Shown: piece after piece, positions 24,840 through 34,174 of the stretch
How positions within the stretch are numbered: position 1 is the stretch's first letter
Layout: each line of letters opens with the position of its first letter
Source of the DNA: Bradyrhizobium oligotrophicum S58
Lineage (GTDB): Bacteria; Pseudomonadota; Alphaproteobacteria; Rhizobiales; Xanthobacteraceae
DNA length: 64,000 nt
Direction: 5' to 3'
Assembly: GCF_000344805.1 (NCBI RefSeq)
Contig: NC_020453.1
Coordinates: 4,931,001-4,995,000, forward strand
Notes under the pieces: generated by a model
The model's input: the letters and a program-made list of their open reading frames with translations, nothing else
Databases searched by the model: none
What the model was told of the DNA's origin: nothing
Made by a program: the position numbers and the translations under genes

Positions 24840-25530
24840 ATGCTGGAGCTTCGCTTGCGCCCCGACGAACTCGCCCAATTGAAGAGCCTGCCGCTCTTTG
24901 CGGACATCAGCGAGGAGAACCTGAAGCAGCTGCTCGGCGCGGCTTTGCTGCGGCAATTTCCCGCCGGAGTGCGGCTCGCTCGCGAGGGAGATCAGGCCGA
25001 TTTCCTGCATGTGCTGATTGGGGGGCTCGTCGAGATCTACACCGAGCAGGACGAGGCCGAGTGGGGCATCTCGTTGCTTCGTCCCGTATCGACCTTCATA
25101 CTTGCTACAGTGGTGGTCGACCATGCATACCTCAATTCGGCCCGTACCCTCGTCGACTCCCGGGGTCTGCTGATCCCCCGCCCGAGATGTGCGGGCGCTG
25201 TTCGACGAAGATATCGCATTCGCACGGGTCGTTGCGAAGGAGCTCGGGTATGCCTACCGGGCGTCCGTCAAAAAGTTGAAGGGCATCATGGCGCGATCGA
25301 GCATCGAACGTCTTGCCAACTGGATCTTGGCCGACTCCCAGCGCGAGCCGGCGCACTCGAACATCGTCATTCCGTTCGACCGCGGTACGCTGGCGTCTCA
25401 CATCGGCATGACACGCGAAAACCTGTCACGCAGTCTTGCTCAACTGACGAGCCATGGGGTCCGCGTCCACGGACGAGAGATCGTCATCGACCAAAAGCAG
25501 GAGAGCGCCTTGCGCGTCCAGAGCGCCTGA
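24840..25530 (+). pseudogene. Crp/Fnr family regulator with a frameshift
   Basis: The N-terminal part (from MLELRLRPDELAQL) is a cyclic-nucleotide-binding-type effector domain with 'FPAGVRLAREGDQADFLHVL'. It runs in one frame to about 25170. The continuation, 'DVRALFDEDIAFARVVAKEL' through the dimer helix and the Crp helix-turn-helix ('THIGMTRENLSRSL'-like), is in the next frame to 25530. The break falls in a run of five C at about 25173; removing one C restores a protein of about 229 residues. It is either a real one-base insertion or a sequencing error. There is no FNR-type N-terminal Cys cluster. The gene lies divergent from the secretion operon. Confidence 0.75.
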
Positions 25531-25931
25531 TAGACGACCCAGGGTCTTGAGCCAGCTCTTCTCGGATGGGTCATCCACCGCAGCTGAGAGCTGAAGATGA
25601 GCTGTGTTTGGGGCGTAGCTGTCGATACGACACGGCGTGAGCCTCCCGCGAAAGCGATGGAAGATCCGACACGTGCCCTTGCCGGCGAGCCCTCCTTTCC
25701 TTCCAACTCCGCCTGCGTTTGCTTGAGGATGGACGTAACAACAACGGTACACGGCGGCGGACGTGACCGGCCAGCCTCCGGCGTCAATCCATGCTCATCA
25801 ACTACCTTGACAATTTTTGGTCGCAATTTCCGACAACTATCGCCTTGCGTGCGCTCGACCCGTGCAACCTCGGCGAGCTTTTGCCTTGCTCGTGCGGATG
25901 ATCGTTCGTATGATTCGAATGTGATCGGATC
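25531..25931. other. Intergenic region, 401 bp
   Basis: No gene recognised. A minus-strand frame of about 170 codons crosses it but has Ser/Arg-rich composition and overlaps the Crp/Fnr and binding-protein genes, so I treat it as chance. Confidence 0.4.
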
Positions 25932-27023
25932 GTGAGAAAAGTTCACTACCGGCACACCTCCCTCAACAACGCTCGCGAGAACCGGCCAGTGTTACAGCGA
26001 CGTAGTTTTCTCGGGCTTCCGCTATTGGCGTTGTGTGGCTCGGCAAACTTGGCCCGGGCCGGCAACTCCGTCGAGACGTCCAGAGTCAGAGTGACGATCG
26101 GCGGCAAGGCTTTCCTACAATACGCACCGGTGACCCTTGCCGAGCGCCTTGGCTTTTTCAAGGACGCGGGCCTCGACCCGGAGCTTCTTGACGTGAGCGG
26201 CGGATCCAAGGCGCTCCAGGCTCTCGTGGCAGGAAGCGCTGAACTCACCGCCGGCGCTTTCGACCACACGATTCAGATGCATGCAAAAGGACAAAAGATC
26301 GTTGGGGTTGTGCTGTTTGGCAGGCATCCGACATTCGCATTGGCTCTGCGAAAGGAGAGGGCTGCGGAATATCGCGACCCAAGCAGCCTGAGAGGCATGA
26401 AGATTGGGGTCACGGCGTTGGGATCCCAAACACAGTTCATGGTGGAGTACATGGCTTTGCGAGCCGGCGTCTCCCCAACCGACATTTCCTTCGTCAGCGT
26501 TGGAGGTGGAACGGGCGCCGTGGCAGCGATCCGCAACGGCGCCGTTGATGCCGTCGTGACGGGAGAGCCGGCGCTGACGACACTGACAGCCACAGGCGAC
26601 GTCAAACTGGTCGCCGACACTCGCACCAACGAAGGCACAATCGGCATTTTCGGTGGCCTCTATCCGTCAGGGACGATTTACGCACGGTCGGACTTCATCG
26701 AACGCAATCCCGATACACTCCAGGCTTTTGCTCTCGCGATGGTGCGCGCCCTCCAGTGGATTGATCGCGCATCCGTCGATGAGATTGCTGATGCGCTCCC
26801 GGAGGAATGGGCCAAGCCCGATCGAAACATATTTCTTGCCTCCATCCGGGGCACACGAGACATGTTTTCCCCCGATGGCCGGTTCAGCGCCGAGAGCGCG
26901 GGCATTGCATTTCAGGTGTTGTCGACCGTCGACCCACAATTGCGTGGCGTGAAGGTCGATCTCGCCGAGACATTTACGAACAGATTCGTCGAAAAGGCTC
27001 TCCAGACGCTAGCATCGAAATAG
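25932..27023 (+). CDS. NitT/TauT-family ABC substrate-binding protein with Tat signal
   Basis: The protein has 363 residues from a GTG at 25932; a GTG at 25989 is an alternative. 'QRRSFLGLPLLALCGSANLARA' is split here as the twin-arginine motif 'QRRSFLG' plus a hydrophobic core, so export by Tat is likely. The rest follows the NMT1/SsuA fold: 'YAPVTLAERLGFFKDAGLD', 'GSKALQALVAGSAELTAGAF', 'LRGMKIGVTALGSQTQF', 'VDAVVTGEPALTTL'. Such proteins bind nitrate, sulfonates, riboflavin or pyrimidine precursors. No permease or ATPase gene is adjacent, so it is an orphan in this window. The GntR gene 57 bp downstream could respond to the same ligand. Confidence 0.82.
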   Translation: MRKVHYRHTSLNNARENRPVLQRRSFLGLPLLALCGSANLARAGNSVETSRVRVTIGGKAFLQYAPVTLAERLGFFKDAGLDPELLDVSGGSKALQALVAGSAELTAGAFDHTIQMHAKGQKIVGVVLFGRHPTFALALRKERAAEYRDPSSLRGMKIGVTALGSQTQFMVEYMALRAGVSPTDISFVSVGGGTGAVAAIRNGAVDAVVTGEPALTTLTATGDVKLVADTRTNEGTIGIFGGLYPSGTIYARSDFIERNPDTLQAFALAMVRALQWIDRASVDEIADALPEEWAKPDRNIFLASIRGTRDMFSPDGRFSAESAGIAFQVLSTVDPQLRGVKVDLAETFTNRFVEKALQTLASK

Positions 27024-27080
27024 CACCGCGGAGAGCTCGAGTCGATGAACACGCCCGCGGCACTGAGGGATCGAGGCTAG

Positions 27081-27926
27081 GTGGTGGCGCCCCGAGTTCC
27101 GCAGCATTCGGACGCTTCTGCTTCTGTCGTCAAGAAGACGGCGCGGAAAACGCGTCCGACAGATGAGCCCAAGCGCCCTAAAAGACGGCCCGCGATCCTT
27201 GCAAGACGTCGGCGCGACATCCCGCTTCATCATCAGGTGTTCTTGGTTCTGCAGGATGAAATTGCAGAACGCCGCTATGCACCAGGAGAAGTATTGCCGG
27301 CGGAGGCGGATCTGGCTGGGCTCTTCGGCGTCTCGCGCGTGACGATCCGGGCAGCTTTGGACACTCTCGATGAGCTCGGACTGATTGAACGCCGCCAGGG
27401 CATCGGCACGTTCGTGCGGGAGCTCTCGAAGCCAGAGCCTCTCACCGTGCCGATGATGGACCTCGCTGCCCGAAACAGGGAGATTGTGCGCACGACGCGA
27501 GCTCACGTGGTCGAGTTCGAGTTCAAGGTGGCCCCTCGTCACGTTCGCGAGCACTTCCAAGCCCAGTCAGACGACCTTTTCCAGCGAACAGTTCGCATCC
27601 GTTACATGAATGACTGGCCAATCATGCAGGTTACGACCTACATTCCGGAAGCGATCGGACGGCAATTTGGTCCTGAAGACCTGGAAGGGGGATCGCTCTA
27701 TGCGATTCTGCAGCGCTTCGGCATTACATTCGCATCTGGCGAGCAGGTTGTGACGGCGGCTGCAGCCGATCCCATTGTCGCAGCACGCCTCAATGTCGCG
27801 ATAGGCGCACCGCTCTTGAAGGTGGTGCGCATCCATTTCGACGGCGGCGGCCGTCCGATTCAGCACTTCGAGCTGCTGGCTCCACCTGCAACCTACGAGC
27901 TTCGTATGCCATTGAAAGATTTCTAG
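27081..27926 (+). CDS. GntR family regulator, HutC/UTRA type
   Basis: The protein has 281 residues from a GTG at 27081 (a second GTG at 27084 sits better behind GAGG). After a basic Lys/Arg-rich tail of about 40 residues comes the GntR winged helix: 'HHQVFLVLQDEIAERRYAPG', 'LPAEADLAGLFGVSRVTIRA', 'GLIERRQGIGTFVRE'. Residues about 130-280 form a UTRA ligand-binding domain ending 'PIQHFELLAPPATYELRM'. HutC-type regulators are ligand-released repressors. It follows the orphan binding-protein gene on the same strand. The operator and ligand are not evident. Confidence 0.85.
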   Translation: MVAPRVPQHSDASASVVKKTARKTRPTDEPKRPKRRPAILARRRRDIPLHHQVFLVLQDEIAERRYAPGEVLPAEADLAGLFGVSRVTIRAALDTLDELGLIERRQGIGTFVRELSKPEPLTVPMMDLAARNREIVRTTRAHVVEFEFKVAPRHVREHFQAQSDDLFQRTVRIRYMNDWPIMQVTTYIPEAIGRQFGPEDLEGGSLYAILQRFGITFASGEQVVTAAAADPIVAARLNVAIGAPLLKVVRIHFDGGGRPIQHFELLAPPATYELRMPLKDF

Positions 27927-28092
27927 CCTGCCTGCAAGCGCGCCAACTCCCAAGCACATCCCGTCCAAACCGACATTTCGGTGCGCGAAGGAGAAACGCT
28001 CTCGATCTCATGGGGCCCCCGCCGTGGGCGGACCGGCCCGCACCGGGACACGTCACAAGAACCAGCCTCTGCACGGCGGCCGAACGACACAG

Positions 28093-28878
28093 ATGACGTC
28101 CGAACCAGTTTCTCCTTCATTCCCTCGCTTTCAATCGACGGTCCCTCACTACGTGGCGGGGCGACCGAATTACGCACCCGCGCTCATCCAAGCCGTGGCG
28201 GAACACCTTCGTCTGACCAAAGACCACCGATTGATGGATCTTGGCTGTGGACCAGGGTGGCTCGGCATCGCATTTGCGCCGCTCGTCGGTGAGGTCATCG
28301 GAATAGATCCGGAGCCTGCCATGCTAGAGGCTGCTCAGGCGATCGCCAACGCGGCGGCCGTTGAGATCGAACTGATCCAAGGCAGCTCGTTCGACCTCGG
28401 TCCGCAGCTCGGCCGCTTCCGCGCCGTGGCGATTGGACGCGCCTTTCATTGGATGGATCGTGCCGATACGCTGCGAAAGCTCGACCCATTGATCGATGAG
28501 GACGGCGCAATCATGCTGTTCAATGACGTACGTTCCGATGTCCCGCAGAACGCCTGGTACAAGCGTTACGCGGAAGTCGTCGATCGCTTCACCAATAGAA
28601 GTGTCGGCTTTGCACCGGAGCGCCTACGTCACGAAACGATCCTGCTGGAGTCGCGCTTCAGTCAGCTCACCCGAATTGGTATCATTGAGCAGCGTCACGT
28701 ACCTGTCGCCCGACTGATCGATCGGGCACTATCGATGTCGACCTCCTCGCCTGAACAGCTGGGGGCACTCTCGGATCAGCTCGCGCAGGAATTGACGATG
28801 GAGATGTCGCCATTCGCAACCGCCGGCGGCGTCGTAGAGGTCATCGAATCGCAAGTCCTCATTGCGCAACGCCACTGA
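28093..28878 (+). CDS. Class I SAM-dependent methyltransferase
   Basis: The protein has 261 residues from MTSEPVSPSFP. The Rossmann methyltransferase motifs are clear: motif I 'LMDLGCGPGWLGIAF' near residue 52, an acidic motif II 'EVIGIDPEPAMLEAA', and a later 'GRFRAVAIGRAFHWMD', which is common in the ubiE/tam-like 'FHWMD' subgroup of small-molecule methyltransferases. It is 166 bp after the GntR gene on the same strand. The substrate is unknown. Confidence 0.82.
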   Translation: MTSEPVSPSFPRFQSTVPHYVAGRPNYAPALIQAVAEHLRLTKDHRLMDLGCGPGWLGIAFAPLVGEVIGIDPEPAMLEAAQAIANAAAVEIELIQGSSFDLGPQLGRFRAVAIGRAFHWMDRADTLRKLDPLIDEDGAIMLFNDVRSDVPQNAWYKRYAEVVDRFTNRSVGFAPERLRHETILLESRFSQLTRIGIIEQRHVPVARLIDRALSMSTSSPEQLGALSDQLAQELTMEMSPFATAGGVVEVIESQVLIAQRH

Positions 28879-28947
28879 GGCTCACGAGCTTCGCTGCCTA
28901 CGCAAAAGACGATCGCACCGTGACGAAGATCGCCTGCAGCAAAGACC

Positions 28948-29397
28948 TCAGCTCAGATCTACGCCGGCCACTGAACAAGCGGATTCGATGAGATGCCGCA
29001 CGGTCCGGGCATCCCAGTCGAGCCTCTCGGGGACCTCCGTCCAGTAATTTGAGAGCACATGTGCAGCATGTCGTGCCTTTACCCCCAGACCGACGACCGT
29101 TCTGGCCGGAATCGCCATGATGGCGCGCTCGATCGGGTCAAGCGAGCTCAAGACCGCTTCGATGCGCTCTACACCGGGCAGCACCACGGCGGCGACCTGC
29201 GATTTTGCATCGCAGGTCGTCGCGGCTGATTGCGCATCCTGCTGCTGGAGAGTTGCGAGTTCTGCGGAGAGCGCTTCAAAGCTGCGTCCCAGGGCAACCA
29301 GCACGGCGTCGGGATTGTTTTCGATGGCTTTCTCGTCAAGCATCGGACCACCTGGCTCGACGGTTGCCAAAATCCGCAGGGTTTCATCAAGAGACAT
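28948..29397 (-). CDS. Hypothetical helical protein
   Basis: The protein has 149 residues from an ATG behind GGAG (spacing 7); the frame stays open 46 codons upstream but without a good start. It looks mostly alpha-helical and acidic in the first half ('DEKAIENNPDAVLVALGRSF', 'ALSAELATLQQQDAQSA'), then has 'LPGVERIEAVLSSLDPIERA' and a basic C-terminus. No signal peptide or membrane segment. I do not recognise the family. It is convergent with the methyltransferase gene. Confidence 0.6.
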   Translation of the reverse strand: MSLDETLRILATVEPGGPMLDEKAIENNPDAVLVALGRSFEALSAELATLQQQDAQSAATTCDAKSQVAAVVLPGVERIEAVLSSLDPIERAIMAIPARTVVGLGVKARHAAHVLSNYWTEVPERLDWDARTVRHLIESACSVAGVDLS

Positions 29398-29612
29398 CAC
29401 CGAACTCCAGGCCGAAAACGGTCGGTGGAAGGTCGCCGACAGCCGGTCGGTTACAAGGGATCGACGTGCACCCACGGACGCCGTCGCCTCTCCTTCTCGA
29501 CGTGAGACGATATCGCTCAGTCGTATTAACATCAATACAATACTGCTTCAGGCCCTAATCAATAGGTTCTAGACTGCCAGAGTTCCGCGACGATTCAACG
29601 TGGAGAGCTCAC

Positions 29613-29705
29613 ATGGCGAGCATCGGAAACAAAATCATCTTTGACGTCGGCTCATCCCACGAGATCAGCCGATACAGAAATGAAGGTTGCGCTCCGCTAG
29701 CCTGA
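29613..29705 (+). CDS. Possible 30-residue peptide
   Basis: A short frame begins MASIGNKIIFDVG behind GGAGAG at reasonable spacing and stops after 30 codons. It could be a small peptide or the remnant of a gene. The only support is the ribosome binding site and start. Confidence 0.2.
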   Translation: MASIGNKIIFDVGSSHEISRYRNEGCAPLA

Positions 29706-29840
29706 CCCATTCATGACACGCAAGCTTGCGCTTGGCGAGCTACCCAGATTGGTGGTCCTACGCCGTCGGCGGCATCTCTGGCTCAGAAAGCTCGTCCGAC
29801 ATCCGCACTGCGGCCCAGTGCTTTGCAAGCCTTTCCATCA

Positions 29841-29861
29841 CTACTCGCCTTACGCGAGTAG
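29841..29861. repeat. Inverted repeat, 8-bp arms, 5-base loop
   Basis: CTACTCGC and GCGAGTAG flank CTTAC. It lies in a gene-free stretch about 47 bp before a second dyad (29908-29927) that also begins with CTAC. Confidence 0.5.
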
Positions 29862-29907
29862 CCACTGCCCACCCATACCATGACAGGCATGCGACCGAAT
29901 TCAGGAC

Positions 29908-29927
29908 CACTACCTTTATAGGTAGTG
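29908..29927. promoter_or_regulatory. 20-bp perfect dyad
   Basis: CACTACCT-TTAT-AGGTAGTG is an exact inverted repeat with 8-bp arms. The length suits a dimeric regulator site. It lies 203 bp past the stop of the MmgE/PrpD gene, without a T tract, so a simple terminator is less likely. From 29706 to 30129 I see no gene. Confidence 0.4.
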
Positions 29928-30129
29928 CCGCTTGCTGGTGACCTCCATCAGGAGGCCGACCCACACCGCATCGCAAGAAAGGTGCTCGTCTGCTGCAGAC
30001 ATCGTGTCGCCCGTGCCCCCTCGCCGGCTCTGCCGCGGACGCTCCGTTTCATCGGATGGGACAATGCGATCTGCTTGGACGTCTGTTGGCAGGAAGACTT
30101 TTTGCCGCCGTCACTTCGCCCCTCGTCGC

Positions 30130-31509
30130 CTAATGGGCGATCTTGAGCCGCTCGACGGGCGATGCGTCATTCGTGCTGACGAACAGCCTTGCTTCCAGCA
30201 GCGATTGCAACGGCGCAACATCTCCCCTTCGCAACGCGCCAATCGCACTTGGAATTCCAGCCGCGACACGAGCATCGACGCGGCCAGCTGCAATGGCCTG
30301 GAATTTCGACCCGATGTCATCCCAGCTCATCGGGTTCGTCGGCTCTCCCTTGGGCGCCAACACGGTCCGCTCAAAGGCGCCCGAAGCCGTGGTGATGCGA
30401 ACCCTCCCGGGAACCGCCGCCGGGAACATGAGCTCAAATTCGGGATTGACGCTCATCCTGACACGCCCGGCGATCTCGATCGCTCTTTGATCCGTCAGCG
30501 ACTCGTTGCTCAAGGGGAGCAAGGCCGGTGCGCCACTGGTCGCGGCGACACCGAGACAGAAGGGAAGGCTGTACTGCGCTCCCTCCAGCGTACCCGGCGC
30601 CACCTCGTTGCTCAGGGTCAACGACCTCCCAAAGGTCTCCACCTCGATGTCGACGATGACTCCCGGGTCGATGTCATTTTCTTTCAGCAATGTGAGCAGC
30701 GCATCAATCGGCGCGTGAATCCAACGGCAGCAACTGTAGGGCTTGAAATAGGTGCTGTTGATGAGCCAACTCGTTCCGAGCCCGTCGAGCAGCCGCGCCC
30801 GATCGTAACGTTCTGAACTGTCCAGAATGTCGATCGGTCCGGTGAAGCCCTGCTTGGCCAGATCGACCGCCAGGATGCCATTGGCAGCGCCCCATGGAAT
30901 CCCCTCCTTGACACTGTTGCCTCTGAACCGGGTGTATGGCGTAGCCGACTGGCTCGGCGCCGTTGTGCCTGCGATTGAGATCGCGTGTGCGATCTGGCTC
31001 CGCGAGAGCCCTCGCACCCAACCCACCGCTGCGGCAACGGCTTGACCGCTCCAGAGTCCGCTGTTCACTGTCGGAACGCTTCGCAGATCCCGGGCAGCAG
31101 AGATACGAACGCCTATCTCATACCCGATAGCAATGGCGGCCAGCGCCCGTTGCCCGTCCAGGGACGGACAGCCGAGCAGCGACAATACCCCCGGAATGAC
31201 CGCTGCGCCGGGATGCCCCGAAGCGGCGCGGTGGCCATCATCCAGATCGAGCGAGCACGCGCAGGCGGCATTGACGAAGGTTGCCCCCGCAGCGGTCGAC
31301 CGCTCTCCCGAAAACCACATCGCTGCCGGTCCATGGCCCCAAGTCGCGTTCGCAATTCGGCGCACGGCCACCGCATTCGGCGTCTCATGGCCGGCTATCG
31401 CGGCCGTCATCAAATCGAGCGCGCATTTCGCCGCACTGATCCGGGCGTCTTCTGGAACTTTGCTCGCGCTGACCCATTCGGCCAGCAGCTCGGCAGCGGT
31501 GTATGTCAT
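30130..31509 (-). CDS. MmgE/PrpD family protein
   Basis: The protein has 459 residues from an ATG behind GGAGG. It matches the MmgE/PrpD fold: an all-helical N-terminal domain with 'CALDLMTAAIAGHE', 'WFSGERSTAAGATFVNAACA', 'DLDDGHRAASGHPGAAVIP' and 'AAIAIGYEIGVRI', then a lid domain with 'FKPYSCCRWIHAPIDALLTL'. Known members are 2-methylcitrate dehydratase, iminodisuccinate epimerase and cis-aconitate decarboxylase, all acting on small carboxylic acids. It is last in a run of minus-strand genes including an opine dehydrogenase and an EamA transporter, with a 217-bp gap before it. Its substrate may be an opine-like or dicarboxylic imino acid, but this is speculation. Confidence 0.85.
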   Translation of the reverse strand: MTYTAAELLAEWVSASKVPEDARISAAKCALDLMTAAIAGHETPNAVAVRRIANATWGHGPAAMWFSGERSTAAGATFVNAACACSLDLDDGHRAASGHPGAAVIPGVLSLLGCPSLDGQRALAAIAIGYEIGVRISAARDLRSVPTVNSGLWSGQAVAAAVGWVRGLSRSQIAHAISIAGTTAPSQSATPYTRFRGNSVKEGIPWGAANGILAVDLAKQGFTGPIDILDSSERYDRARLLDGLGTSWLINSTYFKPYSCCRWIHAPIDALLTLLKENDIDPGVIVDIEVETFGRSLTLSNEVAPGTLEGAQYSLPFCLGVAATSGAPALLPLSNESLTDQRAIEIAGRVRMSVNPEFELMFPAAVPGRVRITTASGAFERTVLAPKGEPTNPMSWDDIGSKFQAIAAGRVDARVAAGIPSAIGALRRGDVAPLQSLLEARLFVSTNDASPVERLKIAH

Positions 31510-31726
31510 GCGGCCTCCAGGGATCATCAATATGTATGCTGGATCGGACGAGGTGAGGTAGCGCAGCCGTCCGACCCATGATGGGCAGACTGAACTCTAT
31601 CGAAGTGGCCCGAAGCTGGCCTCTGAGCATCTTCCTCGCGAATGGCAGCAGGAAGTCAAAGTCGAATTTTGCGAGCACCTATTCGTCGGGGTTATGGGGT
31701 CGAGCCAGATCCCGCGCTGCTCCCCT

Positions 31727-32689
31727 TCAGTCGGTTTTAGCACGGACCGCCGCAGTGTGGTGCCACTTGCCGGGCAAGCGAAGCTTTGACGAAACTCCAG
31801 TCAGCTGCTCGTACATGGCAATGAAGAGATTTGAGGCGATCACGACGGCAATCCCGGCCAGCTCGATCGGGACCGGCATCTCGCGCCAGACGATGAGACC
31901 GAGCAGAAAGGCAAAGACGAAGGTGGCGTATTCGAACGGTGCAACGACGCTCGCCGGCGCCATATGGTAGGCCTTGGTGAGCAGAATCTGGGCAGCGCCG
32001 CCCAGAACACCAATAGCGACGAGGATCGGCAAGTCGGTCGTGCTCGGCCAGACCGCAGAGAACGGCAGCGTCGCAGCGCTCACCAGCGTGCCCGACAGGG
32101 AAAAGTAGAACACAATGGCCATGCTCGTCTCGGTGTCCCGCATCTTGCGGATGGAGATCAATGCGAGGGCCGTAGCCACCGCACCGGCCAGCGCGAACAA
32201 GACTCCCGAGGAGAGCCCTCTTCCATCGGGATGGGCCATCAGCAGCACGCCGCCAAATCCGAAAACGACGGCAACAAGACGATGAAGGCGAATGCTCTCC
32301 CCGAGCAAGGGAATGGCAAACAGCGTAATGAACAATGGTGCTGCGTAGCCGAGCGCCGTCGCGGTCGCGAGCGGCAGCATCCCGACCGCGGTGAAGCTGA
32401 AAAAGAGAGAGCAAAGACCGGCGACGGAGCGGCGGAGATGAGCCCCCGGCCGCTCGGTGCGAAGCAGGCGATACCCCCCGAGACGCCGGACAAGCCAGAG
32501 AATCGGCAGCAGAGCGAAGAAACTCCGAACGAACACGATCTGTCCAACGGGGTACTCGCCGCCCAACTTCTTGATCAAGGCGAACATGACGGCGAGCACC
32601 GCTGCCGAGAGCACCTTATAGCCGATCGCCGGCAGGTGAGACGAAGCCGAGCTGTCTGGCACGTCCTGCCGGCTGCTGATGATCGTCAT
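31727..32689 (-). CDS. EamA/DMT-family transporter, ten membrane segments
   Basis: The protein has 320 residues from MTIISSRQD, behind GAGGAGG. About ten hydrophobic segments in two EamA halves are visible, for example 'VLSAAVLAVMFALIKKLGG', 'LGYAAPLFITLFAIPLLGES' and 'SVVAPFEYATFVFAFLLGLI'. EamA proteins usually export metabolites from the cytosol. The gene starts 31 bp after the opine dehydrogenase gene on the same strand, so the two are probably cotranscribed. In pseudopaline-type metallophore clusters an EamA exporter is likewise paired with an opine dehydrogenase. Here that is only an analogy, as no nicotianamine synthase-like gene is seen. Confidence 0.85.
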   Translation of the reverse strand: MTIISSRQDVPDSSASSHLPAIGYKVLSAAVLAVMFALIKKLGGEYPVGQIVFVRSFFALLPILWLVRRLGGYRLLRTERPGAHLRRSVAGLCSLFFSFTAVGMLPLATATALGYAAPLFITLFAIPLLGESIRLHRLVAVVFGFGGVLLMAHPDGRGLSSGVLFALAGAVATALALISIRKMRDTETSMAIVFYFSLSGTLVSAATLPFSAVWPSTTDLPILVAIGVLGGAAQILLTKAYHMAPASVVAPFEYATFVFAFLLGLIVWREMPVPIELAGIAVVIASNLFIAMYEQLTGVSSKLRLPGKWHHTAAVRAKTD

Positions 32690-32720
32690 GGAAGCCTCCT
32701 CGTCGAGAAGCGGCCCAGAT

Positions 32721-33824
32721 CTAGGCGATACGGCGAAGCTCATCGCCCCATGGCGCAAGCCGTGCGCTGAATGTCTCGATCACCTGCCCCTTGGAGGCCG
32801 CGTCCAGTCCCAGCCTGCGCAGATTTCGGCCTGTCTCCAGATAATCCGTCTCGTTGACGATGGAGGCGAGATCGATGATCGACTTGATCGCGGTGGAATG
32901 GAGACCCACTTTGACGCCGAGCTCGAACCAGGGAACCAGAACGTATGGAACGTCCTGAACAATAAACCTGTCGCGCAGGTGCTGAGGGGCCATCTTCGTG
33001 GTGTTGTGTTCGACCGTCTGTTTCGCGAACTCGCCGAAGCTGGCAAAGCTTCTGTCGTAGTAGCTGTTCATGATCGCCACGACAGACTGCGGCCTGAAGC
33101 CAAATTCCCTGGCGATCGCCATTCGCTCCCTGTCGACCTGGTCGATGACGCGGGCGACCGACGCCGACATGCCTTCACGATAGAAATAGAAGTCGCCCTT
33201 TCGCGTCTCGATCCATCCGGCGTTCATCAGCGCCGGCGTCGGATGGATCACCCCGGTAATGCAAGACATTCCGATCTCGAGAACATTGCTGCGCCACTCC
33301 AGCGGCATCGAGAAGATTGCGCCGATCTCGTCGCGCAACGCTTCACCGACGTCCACCGGCATCGCCGCGATCGGCATGATGCTCTTGACGCCCATCACCA
33401 TCACCTTGCCATCCTGCATTCTCGAGGCGTATGGCGCCGTGGCGGTTTCGAGGATGTACCGCGCATTGATTTGTCTGCGCGCCATCAGAGCAAAGAAGTT
33501 GCCCGTGATCGAAATGACGACATGCTTGCTGAGGTCGAACTTTGCAAGTTCGCTCAGGACGGCCTCGTGGCCATATGACGGGACAGTGATGACGATGAAC
33601 CGGGAGAACCGGACAACGTCGGCCATGTCCGAGCTGACATCCGGATGGAAGCGACCTTCGATCTTGAGGCCTGCTTCAAGATACCCGTTGCGTTCGATCG
33701 TCTCCGCGTGCCGGCGATGCTCGGGATGCGCGTACAACAATACATTCGCTCCTCGACTGGCAAGATCGGCCGCGAACGCACACCCGCAATTCCCGGCACC
33801 AATGATCGAAACCGACGTCTGCAT
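32721..33824 (-). CDS. NAD(P)-dependent opine dehydrogenase family protein
   Basis: The protein has 367 residues from an ATG behind GGAG. It starts with a Rossmann dinucleotide motif 'VSIIGAGNCGCAFAADLASR'. The C-terminal part is the octopine/nopaline dehydrogenase domain with 'GVIHPTPALMNAGWIE' (the catalytic His of the family), 'FYFYREGMSASVARVIDQVD' and 'RERMAIAREFG'. Enzymes of this family reductively join a 2-oxoacid to an amino acid, or run the reverse. It is followed by an EamA exporter and preceded, after 350 bp, by a sugar-isomerase gene. Synthesis and release of an opine-like compound is a reasonable reading; the opine cannot be named. Confidence 0.85.
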   Translation of the reverse strand: MQTSVSIIGAGNCGCAFAADLASRGANVLLYAHPEHRRHAETIERNGYLEAGLKIEGRFHPDVSSDMADVVRFSRFIVITVPSYGHEAVLSELAKFDLSKHVVISITGNFFALMARRQINARYILETATAPYASRMQDGKVMVMGVKSIMPIAAMPVDVGEALRDEIGAIFSMPLEWRSNVLEIGMSCITGVIHPTPALMNAGWIETRKGDFYFYREGMSASVARVIDQVDRERMAIAREFGFRPQSVVAIMNSYYDRSFASFGEFAKQTVEHNTTKMAPQHLRDRFIVQDVPYVLVPWFELGVKVGLHSTAIKSIIDLASIVNETDYLETGRNLRRLGLDAASKGQVIETFSARLAPWGDELRRIA

Positions 33825-34174
33825 GTCGCTGCTCCATTACACAACCTAACGTAGATCGCAGTATTCTTGGAGCCGCGCGATCTGGTCAACATAATAATCC
33901 AGTAAACATACAGACGCATCTCGCTAACATAGGCTGCTTGACTACTAATAATGAGTTGTTGAGAAATGCAAAAGTGCGCGACTTGACGTGCTTGCGCAGT
34001 CAACAGATCGACCTGATCTTGAGCACTGCTATTTCGCGCGCCGGATTAGCCACCGCCACCTGGCCAAGGGCAGCCGCCAGGATCATGCTTCGTCTTAAGC
34101 GAGCCCTGGGCGCGCCGAATTCATGCAGAGCGGTTCACAGTCAGCAGGGATTTCGTCTCGGCGTAGCTCCGAGC
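33825..34174. other. Intergenic region, 350 bp, AT-rich at one end
   Basis: The part next to the opine dehydrogenase start (33840-33980) is AT-rich compared with its surroundings and is the likely promoter of the minus-strand dehydrogenase-transporter pair. A plus-strand frame of about 100 codons crosses the region but has no recognisable sequence. Confidence 0.4.

Noticed and set aside
25440..25955. A minus-strand gene of about 171 codons between the Crp/Fnr-like and binding-protein genes
   Set aside because: Ser/Arg/Thr-rich sequence without features, overlapping both neighbours.
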